The notes: generated from the sequence alone by a model not told the origin. A stretch of 64,000 bases of DNA from Tardibacter sp963781025 (GCA_963781025.1 CAWADU010000003.1:2294001-2358000); one strand, 5' to 3'. Numbered from the stretch's first letter, positions 1-8,784 are shown. Numbers and translations: made by a program.

Positions 1-562
1 GCTCCTCAATGGCAAACGCCACCCCGGCAAGCGGGGTGTTGAATGCTGCGGATACACCTGCTGCCCCTCCGGCGATCATCACCGATGCCCTGAGCGGCAC
101 CCCGGCCAGTTTGTGCGCATAGGCCATGATCGTTGCGCCGATCTGGACGGTTGGCCCCTCGCGTCCCGCCGAAGCGCCCACGAGCAGACCGATTGGCATA
201 ATAAGAAATTTGACCAGCGTGGTGCGCAGAGAAACGAGCGAACGCATGGCGCCGACAGGATCCCGAGAGGCTGCGATCACCTGCGGTATTCCCGATCCGC
301 GCGCATCGGGCGCCGCCGCCAGCGTCAGCCAGGCCAGGAAGGCGAACCCGGCGGGCGTCAGCAGGGCGGGAACCCACCAGACGCGGGCGATAAGGGCCAG
401 AAAAACCCCGCTCGCCTCGTCGGCGATGCGTGCGTAGGCAAGCGCCACCAATCCGATCAGGATTGCTCCGCAGCCAATCGCGATGCGTCGCCGCCAGATT
501 GGCGCGGAAAAACCATGATATCGCGCAAGGGCACGAAAACGTCGGACGGTCGGTTGTCGCAT
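1..562 (-). CDS. ClC-family chloride channel/antiporter, N-terminal part (runs off left edge)
   Basis: Reading the minus strand from the ATG at 562 gives an open frame to the window edge that was never closed by a stop. It shows the ClC signature blocks: GSGIPQV (first selectivity-filter region), GREGPTVQIGA, which carries the gating glutamate, and AAFNTPLAGVAFAIEE. ClC proteins are membrane chloride channels or Cl-/H+ antiporters. About 187 residues are visible, roughly the first half, with hydrophobic stretches around residues 28-45 and 63-85. The gene follows the ectoine/osmotic-stress block on the same strand after a gap of about 200 bases, so a role in ion balance under osmotic or acid stress is plausible, but this is inference. 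Channel versus antiporter cannot be decided because the rest is missing. Confidence 0.85.
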   Translation of the reverse strand, partial: MRQPTVRRFRALARYHGFSAPIWRRRIAIGCGAILIGLVALAYARIADEASGVFLALIARVWWVPALLTPAGFAFLAWLTLAAAPDARGSGIPQVIAASRDPVGAMRSLVSLRTTLVKFLIMPIGLLVGASAGREGPTVQIGATIMAYAHKLAGVPLRASVMIAGGAAGVSAAFNTPLAGVAFAIEE

Positions 563-766
563 GAGGTGTTCCTAGCGGCAAAGTTCAGTGATACGAACCC
601 CATGCGGGCGAAAAAATGCCGCTCCGTTCCAAAGCCCCCGGGGAGCGGTCGGCCGTCTTTTGGCCATCAACGTAAATCAGATGATATCGGCGACATGATA
701 CTCGACGCTGTTCAGCCATCGACGGCGCATTGTTCACTGAACAATGGAGGCTTTGGCGGCCCGCCT

Positions 767-2128
767 TCAGCGGCCCAATTGATTCCTGGAGGCGGCCGAG
801 CCAGGTAACTGGGTTCCACGCAAGGATTGCCCGGCCGTTTCAATGACAAAGGGAAGCGCCGCCATACCGACCAGACATGCCCCCATCATCACATAGGCCG
901 GAACCATCACATCGCCGGATATTCCGACCAGCCAGGAATTGAACACCGGCGCCGTGCCTCCGAACAGGGAGGTGGAGAGGTTATAGGCGATCGCGAGCCC
1001 GGCAAAGCGGACGGGCGTGGGGAACATTGCCGGGAAGGTAGCGGAGATCGTTGCCAGTTGCGGCACATAGAGCAACCCCAGCAGTGCAAAGCCGATGATT
1101 GCGCCCCGAAGGCCCGTTGCCATCAGATGATAGGCGGGCACCGCCGTCAGCAGCAGACCGGTGAGCGACACCCACCACATCGGCTTGCGTCCGACCCGAT
1201 CCGATAACGCTCCCGCAATCGGCACGAATATCATCATGAACAACATGCCAATGATCGGGACGTAGAGGGCCTGCGTCGTGGACAGTCCGAGACGAAACTG
1301 AAGATAGGTCGGCATATAGCTGAGCAGCGTGTAGTTCACGACGTTAAGTGCGATCACCAGCAAACCCAGCAAGAGTAATGGCCGCCGATGGTTGCGGAAC
1401 AGATCTGCAAGCTCTGCAAGGTGGCCCCGCTCCTTGTCGCCGCCGCGTTCGACCTCTCGGAAAACCGGCGTGTCTTCTATCCTGGAACGAAGGTAGAGCC
1501 CCGCCAGCCCCAGGGGCGCGGCCACAAGAAAGGGCAGCCGCCAGCCCCATTCGTGCATCGCCGTTTCGCCAAGCCAAAGCCCAAAGCCCAGCATCAGCAG
1601 TGCGCCAAGCGAAAATCCGGCGAGCGTGCCGACTTCAAGAAAGCTGCCGTAAAATCCTCTGCGGTCATCCGGCGCATATTCGGCCATGAAGGTGGCGGCA
1701 CCGCCATATTCGCCACCGGTCGAAAAGCCCTGGATGAGACGCAGGAGGACCAACAGCAACGGTGCCCAAAAGCCGATGCGCTCGTAGGATGGAATAAGGC
1801 CGATGCACAATGTCGCGCCGGCTATCATCAATATAGTGAGCGCCAATACCGACTTGCGGCCATAGCGGTCGCCCAGCGGTCCCCAGAACAACCCGCCCAG
1901 CGGCCTGACCAAAAAGGAAATGGCGAAGGTGGCAAGCGCAAACAGCGTCGCCTCGGCGGCGGAACCGGGGAAAAGCGCTGCCGAGATATAGGTCACGCCA
2001 TAGGCATAGATGCCGTAATCAAACCATTCGGTCGCGTTGCCGATGGCAGAAGCGGCGATCGCCCGGTGCAATATATGGGCAGGCGGAGTTGTTTCGCCGG
2101 GCGGCGCGGAATGATGATTATCAGGCAA
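767..2128 (-). CDS. MHS-family MFS transporter (ProP-like)
   Basis: A 12-helix major facilitator protein of the metabolite:H+ symporter family. The family signatures NATEWFDYGIYAYG in helix 1 and GPLGDRYGRKSVL between helices 2 and 3 are present, followed by GGEYGGAATFMAEYAP. The frame is open further upstream, but that part lies inside the mechanosensitive channel gene and is not hydrophobic. I therefore take the TTG at 2128, eight bases inside the upstream stop and preceded by an AGGG-type ribosome site, giving about 453 residues. Relatives import compatible solutes (ProP), citrate, ketoglutarate or shikimate. As the last gene of the ectABCD run it may move ectoine or another osmolyte; the substrate is inferred from context only. 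Confidence 0.85.
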   Translation of the reverse strand: MPDNHHSAPPGETTPPAHILHRAIAASAIGNATEWFDYGIYAYGVTYISAALFPGSAAEATLFALATFAISFLVRPLGGLFWGPLGDRYGRKSVLALTILMIAGATLCIGLIPSYERIGFWAPLLLVLLRLIQGFSTGGEYGGAATFMAEYAPDDRRGFYGSFLEVGTLAGFSLGALLMLGFGLWLGETAMHEWGWRLPFLVAAPLGLAGLYLRSRIEDTPVFREVERGGDKERGHLAELADLFRNHRRPLLLLGLLVIALNVVNYTLLSYMPTYLQFRLGLSTTQALYVPIIGMLFMMIFVPIAGALSDRVGRKPMWWVSLTGLLLTAVPAYHLMATGLRGAIIGFALLGLLYVPQLATISATFPAMFPTPVRFAGLAIAYNLSTSLFGGTAPVFNSWLVGISGDVMVPAYVMMGACLVGMAALPFVIETAGQSLRGTQLPGSAASRNQLGR

Positions 2129-3386
2129 GCGCTGACCCTTTTTCCCTGTGAATATGCTGAAGGCCGGCAAGGCGCCGCACGTCCATCCCGCCAGGTTTCT
2201 GGAACAGGCGCAGGCCGAAATGCGGAAGGATTGCCAGCAGATGATCGAAGATATCGGCCTGGATGTCTTCATATTCACCCCAGGCGATGGTGTTGGTGAA
2301 GCAATATATCTCCATGGGAAGCCCGTCAGCGCCCGGCTCAAGCTGGCGCACCATCAGCGTCATGCCGCTATGAATGAGGGGATGACCTTCCAGATAGGCT
2401 TGGATGTAGGCGCGGAATGTGCCGATGTTGGTCAGTTCGCGCTGGTTGACGGGGTCCTGCCCACGCTCGGCCAGTTCGGCGTTCCAGCGGTGAAGCTCTC
2501 CTTGCTTGGCTGTCAGATAGGGCCTGAGCAAGGCAAAGCGCGCAAGCGAGGCCTTCTCCTCCTCTGCCAGGAAGCGGACGCTGTTCTGATCCATGCAGAG
2601 TGCCCGCTTGATACGCCGCCCACCCGCCTCCGACATGCCGCGCCAGTTCTTGTATGACTCCGAAATCAGCCGATGCGTCGGGATAGTGGTGATCGTCTTG
2701 TCCCAGTTCTGCACCTTCACCGTATGCAGTGCGATATCCACGACATCACCGTCCGCGTTGAGCTGCGGCATCTCGATCCAGTCTCCAATGCGCAGCATGT
2801 CGTTGGAGGTAAGCTGCACTGATGCCACCAGCGACAATATCGTGTCCTTGAACACCAGCATCAGCACTGCGGCCATGGCGCCGAGGCCGGACAGCAGCAG
2901 CAGGGGCGACTGTTCCATCAGAACCGCGATGATGAGGATGGCGCTGCCGCCGAACAAAATGATCTTGGCGACTTGAATATAGCCCTTGATGGGCCGGGTC
3001 ATGGCATCGGGCCGGCGTTGATAAAGCATGTTCGCCAGATCGAGCGCTGCGGCGAGCGCAAGCACGATGGTGAGCACGATAAAGGCGCTCGCCACGTTGC
3101 GAATTACGGTGACCAGGTCTCCCGACAGATATGGCACCAGCGCGATCCCGCGGGACATCACCACTGCAGGCACGATATTGGTCAGTCGCCGCACGATGGG
3201 ATCGAAATGCGCGCTCTCCGCCACCAGCAAAGCGCTGTCGAGCCCGCGTTCGATTATCCGCAGGATAACCTGCTTGACGAGCAGGTTGGCGACGACCGCC
3301 GTGGCGGCAAGCGCTGTCAGGCCGACAAGAGTTTGGGTCCAGTCCGGCAGGCCAGCGATAAAATGAGTGGCGTCCGTCAGCTTCAT
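2121..3386 (-). CDS. MscS-superfamily mechanosensitive channel (YbdG-like)
   Basis: A 421-residue inner-membrane protein with about five predicted helices, then the pore-lining helix and the MscS beta domain. GLGAMAAVLMLVFKDTILS and VQLTSNDMLRIGDWIEMP match the conserved pore/beta junction, and VKVQNWDKTITTIPTHRLI matches the YbdG subfamily closely. Such channels open on hypo-osmotic shock and release solutes. The start overlaps the stop of the upstream MFS gene by four bases (ATGA), and its stop overlaps the start of the MHS transporter, so the three are probably translationally coupled. Position behind ectABCD suggests it vents or retrieves ectoines when osmolarity falls. Confidence 0.92.
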   Translation of the reverse strand: MKLTDATHFIAGLPDWTQTLVGLTALAATAVVANLLVKQVILRIIERGLDSALLVAESAHFDPIVRRLTNIVPAVVMSRGIALVPYLSGDLVTVIRNVASAFIVLTIVLALAAALDLANMLYQRRPDAMTRPIKGYIQVAKIILFGGSAILIIAVLMEQSPLLLLSGLGAMAAVLMLVFKDTILSLVASVQLTSNDMLRIGDWIEMPQLNADGDVVDIALHTVKVQNWDKTITTIPTHRLISESYKNWRGMSEAGGRRIKRALCMDQNSVRFLAEEEKASLARFALLRPYLTAKQGELHRWNAELAERGQDPVNQRELTNIGTFRAYIQAYLEGHPLIHSGMTLMVRQLEPGADGLPMEIYCFTNTIAWGEYEDIQADIFDHLLAILPHFGLRLFQKPGGMDVRRLAGLQHIHREKGSALA

Positions 3387-4622
3387 GTCTTTGCGGATTT
3401 AAGCGGAGAGAGGGGATCCAGCGTGGCAGCGACGGAGGTGGTGCGTGGCAGCGCCTGATACCGCCTCTGCAATGTTTCCGGGACCGACGGTGCGGCCCAC
3501 GAGCGGAAGAGGGCGAATGCAAGCAAAGCCGCGGCGCAAATGCCGACACACAAGAACAGGCCGCGGGGACCGGATATCTCGATAAATGCCGCTCCCAACA
3601 ATGGGCCGGCGGCCGCGCCAAGCGAATAGATAAGGACCAGCCCGCCGCTCGCCGCAACACGCTGCATAGAGCGGAGGTGATCATTCGTGTGCGCTACACA
3701 TAGGGGATAGAGCGCAAAACAGGCGCCGCCGAACAATACGCCGCCCAGCATCATCTCGTGACGGCCATCGGCAAAACCGAAAATGCCCAGGCATATGACC
3801 AGCGTCGCGGCAAAAGTGCCAACTATTACCCGGCGGCGATCGACGATATCAGACAGCCGCCCAAGCGGCCACTGCAACGCCACACCCCCAAGGATGGCCG
3901 TGCTCATGAACAGCGCGGTCCCAGCGGTGTTGAGGCCAACGCCGCGCGCGAACACAGCGCCCAGCCCATAGAAAGCGCCCAGCATCACGCCCGTTGCCGC
4001 CGCTCCGGTAAACCCCAGAGGCGACACGCCGTAGAGCTTCGAGAGCCGCATGATCCCGCCTTCCGGAAGGGCCGGTGCCGGGATGCGCGTCAATGCCACC
4101 GGAATGATGGCCAGCGACAGCAGTATGGAGGCGGCGATAAATGGCATGGAGGGCCATTCATTGCCCAGATTTAACAGGAACTGGCCGACTGCCTGACCGG
4201 AATAGAGCGCGATCATGTAGAAGGCGAGGATGCCACCCCTGGTCGCCGGCTCCGCCCGCTCGTTGAGCCAGCTTTCAAGGCAGACGAAAACGCCCGCCAT
4301 GCAAAAACCGTCGATCAGCCGCAGCGCCGACCAGTAAGCCGGATTTAAGGTGTACGGCGTAGGAAAGGGAGGTTGCCGAAAACAACGAAACGAAAGCTGC
4401 AAATGCGCGGATATGGCCAACGCGGGCGACCACCGCGAAGGCGAGGATCGAACCCACCGTCAGCCCCGCGAAATACGCGGTCGCAACAAGTCCGATCAGT
4501 ATCGGCGCCGCACCTGCCGCTTCCAGGCGCAGGCTGATCAACGTCGTCAAAAAGCCGCTACCTGCCATAATCATGAATATGGCGAGCAACAGCGTGCCGA
4601 TCGGCCGGATTGTTCCTAGCAT
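3383..4622 (-). pseudogene. YcaD-like MFS transporter, frame broken by one base
   Basis: Two overlapping frames together form one MFS transporter. The first part begins at the ATG at 4622 (MLGTIRPIGTLLLAIFM) and reads well to SLSYAVHL; the second resumes with NPAYWSALRLIDGFCMAG and runs to the stop at 3383. Removing one T from the TTT run at 4344-4346 (plus strand) joins them into a continuous 412-residue protein of normal length. The sequence resembles the YcaD group (LESWLNERAEPATRGG after helix 4). It lies 81 bases downstream of ectD and overlaps mscS by four bases, so it belongs to the ect operon. Either the gene is disrupted or the sequence carries an indel error. The substrate is unknown; osmolyte efflux or uptake is a guess from context. 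Confidence 0.85.
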
Positions 4623-4703
4623 TGGTAATGGCGATGGGCTGACACAAGGATCTCCGCTGGCCCTTTGCTCTCTGGTTCGGGCAGAACTCCCGCTAGCGAG
4701 CGC

Positions 4704-5627
4704 TTATGTTCGGTAAGCGGTTTCGAGGAGCGTGATATCCGGCCGCTGGAGTACCGGCGTATGCTGCCTGGATGCGATGAACTCGGGACGCGGGTTCTTT
4801 GCGCCATAGGGAGATATGAGCCGGTTCGACACCGCATTGTACACGATGAAGGCGTTTGCGCGGGGGAACGGCGTGATGTTGCCGTTAGAGCCATGCATCG
4901 CGTTACAATCGAAAATCACGACGGTGCCCGCGTCACCAGTGGGCGCGACGATGCCGTGTTCAGCAGCAAGGCCTGCAAGGCTGTCGTCATCCGGCACGCC
5001 ATATTGCTGCTTCTTGAGCGATGATTTGTAATGATTATCTGGCGTTTCGCCGACGCAGGTCAGGTATTTGCGGTGAGACCCCGGGATGATCATCAGCGGC
5101 CCATTGTGCTCCGTGTTGGGCGCAAGCAGGAGCGACATGGAAAGCGCCCGCATCTGCGGCATTCCATCCTCGACGTGCCAGGTCTCGAAATCGGAATGCC
5201 AGTAGAACTCCTTGCCGACCAAGCCCGGTTTATAGTTAAGCCGCGACTGGTGGATGTAGACATTGTCACCAAGCAGGAAGCGCGCGATACCAGCCAGACG
5301 TTCATCGGCCGCGAGCCGGGCCATCATCGCGCTCTGACGGTGAATCATGAAGATCGATCTCACCTCGCGGCTGCCCGGCTCGGTGACCACGGTTTCATCT
5401 TCCAGCGCCGATGGATCAGCCAGCAGCTTTGCCGCCGTCGTTTGAAGGGCGGCGACCTCTTCTTCTGTGAATAGGTTATCCAGCACCAGATAGCCGTCAC
5501 GGTCGAATTGCTGTGCCTGGGCACGGGCTATCGGCGCGTTCTCATCCCAGCTGTTGTGCACCACAGGATCAAGTCTTGGCAGCATTCGGGGCACAGGTTC
5601 GCAGCGGGACGGATAAAGATCGGTCAT
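4704..5627 (-). CDS. ectD: Ectoine 5-hydroxylase
   Basis: Non-haem Fe(II)/2-oxoglutarate dioxygenase that converts ectoine to 5-hydroxyectoine in the cytoplasm. The EctD signature FYWHSDFETWHVEDGMPQMR is present at about residues 140-160 and supplies the first His and Asp iron ligands; the distal His lies in MHGSNGNITPFPR. Length (307 residues) is typical. An N-terminal segment of about 25 residues precedes the core. It is the fourth gene of ectABCD, 25 bases after ectC, so production of hydroxyectoine goes with ectoine synthesis. Product identity is very secure because the signature separates EctD from other PhyH-like oxygenases. Confidence 0.97.
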   Translation of the reverse strand: MTDLYPSRCEPVPRMLPRLDPVVHNSWDENAPIARAQAQQFDRDGYLVLDNLFTEEEVAALQTTAAKLLADPSALEDETVVTEPGSREVRSIFMIHRQSAMMARLAADERLAGIARFLLGDNVYIHQSRLNYKPGLVGKEFYWHSDFETWHVEDGMPQMRALSMSLLLAPNTEHNGPLMIIPGSHRKYLTCVGETPDNHYKSSLKKQQYGVPDDDSLAGLAAEHGIVAPTGDAGTVVIFDCNAMHGSNGNITPFPRANAFIVYNAVSNRLISPYGAKNPRPEFIASRQHTPVLQRPDITLLETAYRT

Positions 5628-5652
5628 TTCTTGCTTTCTAAAATCGACGTCT

Positions 5653-6042
5653 TCAGGCGACCGCCGCCGGACGATAGGCGCCGGTCTCGTCGTGGATTTC
5701 GTCGCCGGTTACCGGCGGGTTGAAGACGCACGCCGTGACCAGCTCGGTCTTTGCACGCAACGTATGCCGGTCGTGGTGGTTCAGCGCGTAGAGCGTACCG
5801 GGCTCCAGCGCATGGCGTTCGCCCGTCGCCAGGTCCACGATGCTGCCGGTGCCACTGATGACGAACACCGCCTCTACGTGATACTGGTAGTGGAAGGTCC
5901 ACTCCCCTCCCGCATTCAGCGTGGTGATGTGGAAGGAAAAGCCCATGCCGTCCCCGGCCAGCAGCAGGCGGCTGCTTTCCCAGCCCTTGTCGCTTACGCT
6001 GCGCTTCGAACCGCGGATTTCATCCAGCTTCTTGATAAGCAT
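5653..6042 (-). CDS. ectC: L-ectoine synthase
   Basis: Cupin-fold hydro-lyase that cyclises N-gamma-acetyl-2,4-diaminobutyrate to ectoine. The 129-residue protein starts MLIKKLDEIRGSKRSV and carries the cupin blocks HYQYHVEAVFVISGTGSI and LEPGTLYALNHHDRHTLRA, with the Glu, Tyr and His metal/substrate residues conserved in EctC. It sits 15 bases after ectB and 25 before ectD on the same strand. Length and start agree with the family. Confidence 0.97.
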   Translation of the reverse strand: MLIKKLDEIRGSKRSVSDKGWESSRLLLAGDGMGFSFHITTLNAGGEWTFHYQYHVEAVFVISGTGSIVDLATGERHALEPGTLYALNHHDRHTLRAKTELVTACVFNPPVTGDEIHDETGAYRPAAVA

Positions 6043-6057
6043 GCCTCATCCTCCGGC

Positions 6058-7368
6058 TTATTCGGCGGCGATGCCATAGGGCGACGTCATCGCGTTACGC
6101 ACCGCGCTTTCAAGAATGTCGAGACCGGCGGCCAGGACGTCGTCCTCGATGGTTAGCGGCGCCAGCACCTTCACCACCTCGTCATGCGCTCCGCTGGTTT
6201 CTATGATGACGCCTTCGGCGAAAGCGGCGCTGGTAATGGCGGCGGCCAGATCGCCCGAACCGACGTCGATGCCGCGCATCATGCCGCGCCCCTTCACTGA
6301 CATGCGATCGGGATATGCCGAGGCGATCTGCTGAAGCCGTTCGGCCAGAAGATCGCCGCGCCGCCGGACGTCCCGGGCAAAATCATTGGTGCGCCAGAAG
6401 TGCTTGAGCGCCGCAGTCGCCGTTACAAAGGCGTGGCAATTGCCACGGAATGTCCCGTTGTGTTCACCGGGCTCCCACTGATCGAGATCGGGGCGGAAGA
6501 GCGTCAAGGCGAAGGGCAAGCCCATGCCCGAAAGTGATTTTGCGAGCGTGACGATATCCGGCTTGAGCCCGGCTTCCTCAAAGGCGAAGAAGCCCCCGGT
6601 GCGGCCACAGCCTGCCTGGATTTCGTCGACAATCAGCAGCGCGCCCCGTTCTGCGGCTATGCGCGCGATTTGCCGCAACCATTCCGGCGAGGCGACGTTG
6701 AGGCCGCCTTCGCCCTGCACGATCTCGACAAGGATGGCAGCCGGGGCATCGAGTCCGCTCGACGGGTCACTTAGTCGCTGCTCCAGCAGATCGGCAGTGT
6801 TCACTTCCGGGCCGAAATAGCCGTCGAACGGTTCGTGGCTCACGTGCGACAGGGGTATCCCTGCGCCGCCGCGTTTGCCCGCATTGCCGGTGCAGGCGAG
6901 CGCGCCCAGCGTCATGCCGTGAAAGCCATTGGTGAAGGCGATGACATGCTGGCGTCCCGTCACCTTGCGCGCCAGCTTCAGCGCCGCTTCAACGGCATTG
7001 GTCCCGGTCGGGCCAGTGAACATCGCCTTGTAGCGAAGGCCGCGCGGCTTCAGGACCGTATTATCCAGCTCCTCAAGAAAGGCCGCTTTGGCATCGGTGT
7101 GGAGATCGAGGCTGTGGGCGATGCCATCATCCTTGATGTAGTCGAGCAGAGCCTGTTTCAGGATCGGATGATTGTGCCCATAGTTCAATGTCGAACAGCC
7201 GGAGAGAAAGTCCAGATAACGGCCGCCAGCAGCATCGAACATCCATGCGCCTTCTGCCTTCACGAACTGGCGCGGCATGGCATTCGAATAACTGCGAACC
7301 TTGGACTCCATCCTGTTATAAATGGAGACATCAGGGCGCGTGGCCGTGGGAACCGGCGAAATCGTCAT
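6058..7368 (-). CDS. ectB: Diaminobutyrate-2-oxoglutarate aminotransferase
   Basis: PLP class-III aminotransferase that makes L-2,4-diaminobutyrate from aspartate semialdehyde, the first step of ectoine synthesis. The ATG at 7368 gives 436 residues starting MTISPVPTATRPDVSIYNRM; the frame is open further upstream but only inside ectA. MESKVRSY near the N-terminus is characteristic of EctB, VDEIQAGCGRTGGFF holds the PLP-binding Asp, and TLAKSLSGMGLP the Schiff-base lysine. It lies 22 bases after ectA. Confidence 0.96.
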   Translation of the reverse strand: MTISPVPTATRPDVSIYNRMESKVRSYSNAMPRQFVKAEGAWMFDAAGGRYLDFLSGCSTLNYGHNHPILKQALLDYIKDDGIAHSLDLHTDAKAAFLEELDNTVLKPRGLRYKAMFTGPTGTNAVEAALKLARKVTGRQHVIAFTNGFHGMTLGALACTGNAGKRGGAGIPLSHVSHEPFDGYFGPEVNTADLLEQRLSDPSSGLDAPAAILVEIVQGEGGLNVASPEWLRQIARIAAERGALLIVDEIQAGCGRTGGFFAFEEAGLKPDIVTLAKSLSGMGLPFALTLFRPDLDQWEPGEHNGTFRGNCHAFVTATAALKHFWRTNDFARDVRRRGDLLAERLQQIASAYPDRMSVKGRGMMRGIDVGSGDLAAAITSAAFAEGVIIETSGAHDEVVKVLAPLTIEDDVLAAGLDILESAVRNAMTSPYGIAAE

Positions 7369-7390
7369 CAATAATCCTTTCGGCTGGATT

Positions 7391-7960
7391 TCAGAACGCG
7401 AACTGGGCCGTGGGCAAGGGGCCGATGATGAATAGCTCTTCACCTTCGTGGGCACCGCCAAAATGCCTGTCGCTATCGAAGAAGGGCCGAACCTCGATGT
7501 CCGCCCCGTGTTGCCTTGCAAAGCTCGCGAACATCCGGCGTGATGCATGATTGGACGGCGTCACGGTGGTTATCAGCCGTGTCGCGTCATAGGTTGCGGG
7601 AAGCTGGAACAGTGCGTTTAGCAGGCCCAGGCCCAGGCCTTGTCCACGAGCGCTTTCATGAACCGCGACCTGCCAGACGAACATCGCGTCCGGATCAGTG
7701 GTCGGGCGATAACCAGATATCCAGCCCCGGATATCGCCGTTCCGCTCGGCAAGGATGCAGGTGTCGGCGAAGTGGGTGCACTGGAGCAGGTTGCAGTAAA
7801 GCGAATTCGTATCGAGCGGCGGACAGGATTCAATCAGATCGAAAATCGTCCGCGCGTCGTCTGCGCTTGGGTTACGGAAAACAAATTGCTGTTGCCGGTC
7901 GGTCGGTAAATCTCCCGGCCGGCGGACGACACTTGCCTCCGCATATCCACTTTCAATCAA
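7391..7960 (-). CDS. ectA: L-2,4-diaminobutyrate N-gamma-acetyltransferase
   Basis: GNAT-fold enzyme that acetylates diaminobutyrate with acetyl-CoA, second step of ectoine synthesis. The core begins FRNPSADDARTIFDLIESC and carries LDTNSLYCNLLQ, typical of EctA, and the acetyl-CoA loop ARGQGLGLGLL. No ATG precedes the core in frame; the only usable start I see is the TTG at 7960, behind a GGGGGA ribosome site, giving 189 residues with about 27 extra N-terminal residues. It is the first gene of the ect operon, read divergently from ectR. Confidence 0.95.
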   Translation of the reverse strand: MIESGYAEASVVRRPGDLPTDRQQQFVFRNPSADDARTIFDLIESCPPLDTNSLYCNLLQCTHFADTCILAERNGDIRGWISGYRPTTDPDAMFVWQVAVHESARGQGLGLGLLNALFQLPATYDATRLITTVTPSNHASRRMFASFARQHGADIEVRPFFDSDRHFGGAHEGEELFIIGPLPTAQFAF

Positions 7961-8028
7961 GGCAGTCCCCCGTTCAATACTTCGGTTGTTTAAGCATTAT
8001 CAGGCGGCTGAGTCAGCGCCGAAACGAT

Positions 8029-8057
8029 CATATAGGCCTAACGTCCAAAAAAATCAA
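8029..8057 (-). promoter_or_regulatory. Candidate ectA promoter
   Basis: On the minus strand TTGATT (8057-8052) and TATATG (8034-8029) are separated by 17 bases, a good sigma-70-like spacing, about 70 bases upstream of the ectA TTG start. A weaker TATGAT hexamer overlaps the same place. It is the best promoter match in the ectR-ectA gap. Seen by eye only. Confidence 0.35.
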
Positions 8058-8108
8058 GGTTTGTGTGGCGTAAAGGGCGCGCCTGGCTTGACCGGTGATC
8101 AAAAATCG

Positions 8109-8127
8109 CTTCAATATATAAAGTAAA
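8109..8127. promoter_or_regulatory. Candidate EctR operator (AT-rich imperfect palindrome)
   Basis: An AT-rich stretch with a central ATATAT lies in an otherwise GC-rich gap, about 40 bases upstream of the ectR ATG and about 50 bases upstream of the ectA promoter candidate. The EctR1 operator known from methanotrophs is likewise an AT-rich pseudo-palindrome with ACTATATA-like halves. The resemblance is only partial, so the role as operator is inference. Confidence 0.25.
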
Positions 8128-8168
8128 TTCGCATTGTTTTGTGGGAAGCGATTGGGCTAGCTGGAGCC

Positions 8169-8657
8169 ATGATCAACCCTCGCACCGAGTCCGCATTGCG
8201 TGCCATCAGGCGGCTGTTGCGCGCCGCTGAGATGGGTGAAAGGCAGCTTGCAACCGCGACCGGCCTCACACCGTCGCAACTTGTGGTGCTGCAGGAGGTG
8301 GCGCGGCATGGTGAAACGACTGCAGGCGCGATCGCCACGGCGGTGCAATTCAGCCAGGCGACGGTCACCAATCTGGTCGATCGGCTGGTCGAGCGCGGCT
8401 TTGTCGTTCGCAGCAGGCGCGAGCGGGACCGGCGGCAGGTTTGGGTTTCGATCACCACTGAAGGACGGGCCGCGCTGCTTTCAGCCCCTGATATGCTGCA
8501 GGACCAGTTTCAGAGCCGCTTCGAAAATTTGGCGGATTGGGAACAGGCGATGATTGTCGCAATGCTGGAACGGCTGACCGGACTGTTGAATGTTGACCAG
8601 ATCGATGCCGCACCGGTGATCGATGCGGGCGCCATCGATCGCGCCGCGCCGGGCTGA
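8169..8657 (+). CDS. ectR: MarR-family regulator of ectoine genes
   Basis: A 162-residue MarR-type winged-helix repressor. Helix-turn-helix and wing span about residues 35-100 (LTPSQLVVLQEVARHG, FSQATVTNLVDRLVERGFV, RRERDRRQVWVSIT). The ATG at 8169 is preferred; an in-frame TTG 30 bases upstream would add ten residues of no family character. It is transcribed divergently from ectA across a 208-base gap, the usual place of EctR, which represses ectABC(D) at low osmolarity in methylotrophs. The assignment rests on position plus the MarR fold. Confidence 0.88.
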   Translation: MINPRTESALRAIRRLLRAAEMGERQLATATGLTPSQLVVLQEVARHGETTAGAIATAVQFSQATVTNLVDRLVERGFVVRSRRERDRRQVWVSITTEGRAALLSAPDMLQDQFQSRFENLADWEQAMIVAMLERLTGLLNVDQIDAAPVIDAGAIDRAAPG

Positions 8658-8759
8658 TGTCAGCTTGCAGGGGCGGGCGTCAACGCGAAAGCCTGTCCAG
8701 CGGGCCGTGCAGCTACGGATCGTAAGCCTTGGGTTCCCAGCATTGCCGCGATGGCGAGC

Positions 8760-8784
8760 GCCCGGCGCTGATTCAGCGCCGGGC
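8760..8784. repeat. Perfect 12-bp inverted repeat with one-base spacer
   Basis: The arms 8760-8771 and 8773-8784 are exact reverse complements, very GC-rich at the outside and with TGA/TCA at the centre. No T-run follows on either strand, so it is not a standard intrinsic terminator; the tiny loop also argues against a normal hairpin in RNA. It could be a dimeric protein-binding site or a cruciform-forming end mark of the ectR transcript. Confidence 0.7.

Noticed and set aside
6..581. A 191-residue minus-strand frame at the left edge
   Set aside because: It is an out-of-frame reading of the ClC gene; the neighbouring frame from 562 carries all ClC motifs.
1388..2299. Long plus-strand frame opposite the MHS transporter
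   Set aside because: Low-complexity, Lys/Arg/Gln-rich translation without family character, typical of antisense to a GC-rich gene.
2128..2341. Longer MHS transporter starting at 2341
   Set aside because: The extra 71 residues lie inside the channel gene, are not hydrophobic and match no family member.
4340..4350. Programmed frameshifting in the YcaD-like gene
   Set aside because: No slippery heptamer with downstream pseudoknot or internal ribosome site is evident, and five similar breaks elsewhere point to a common technical cause.
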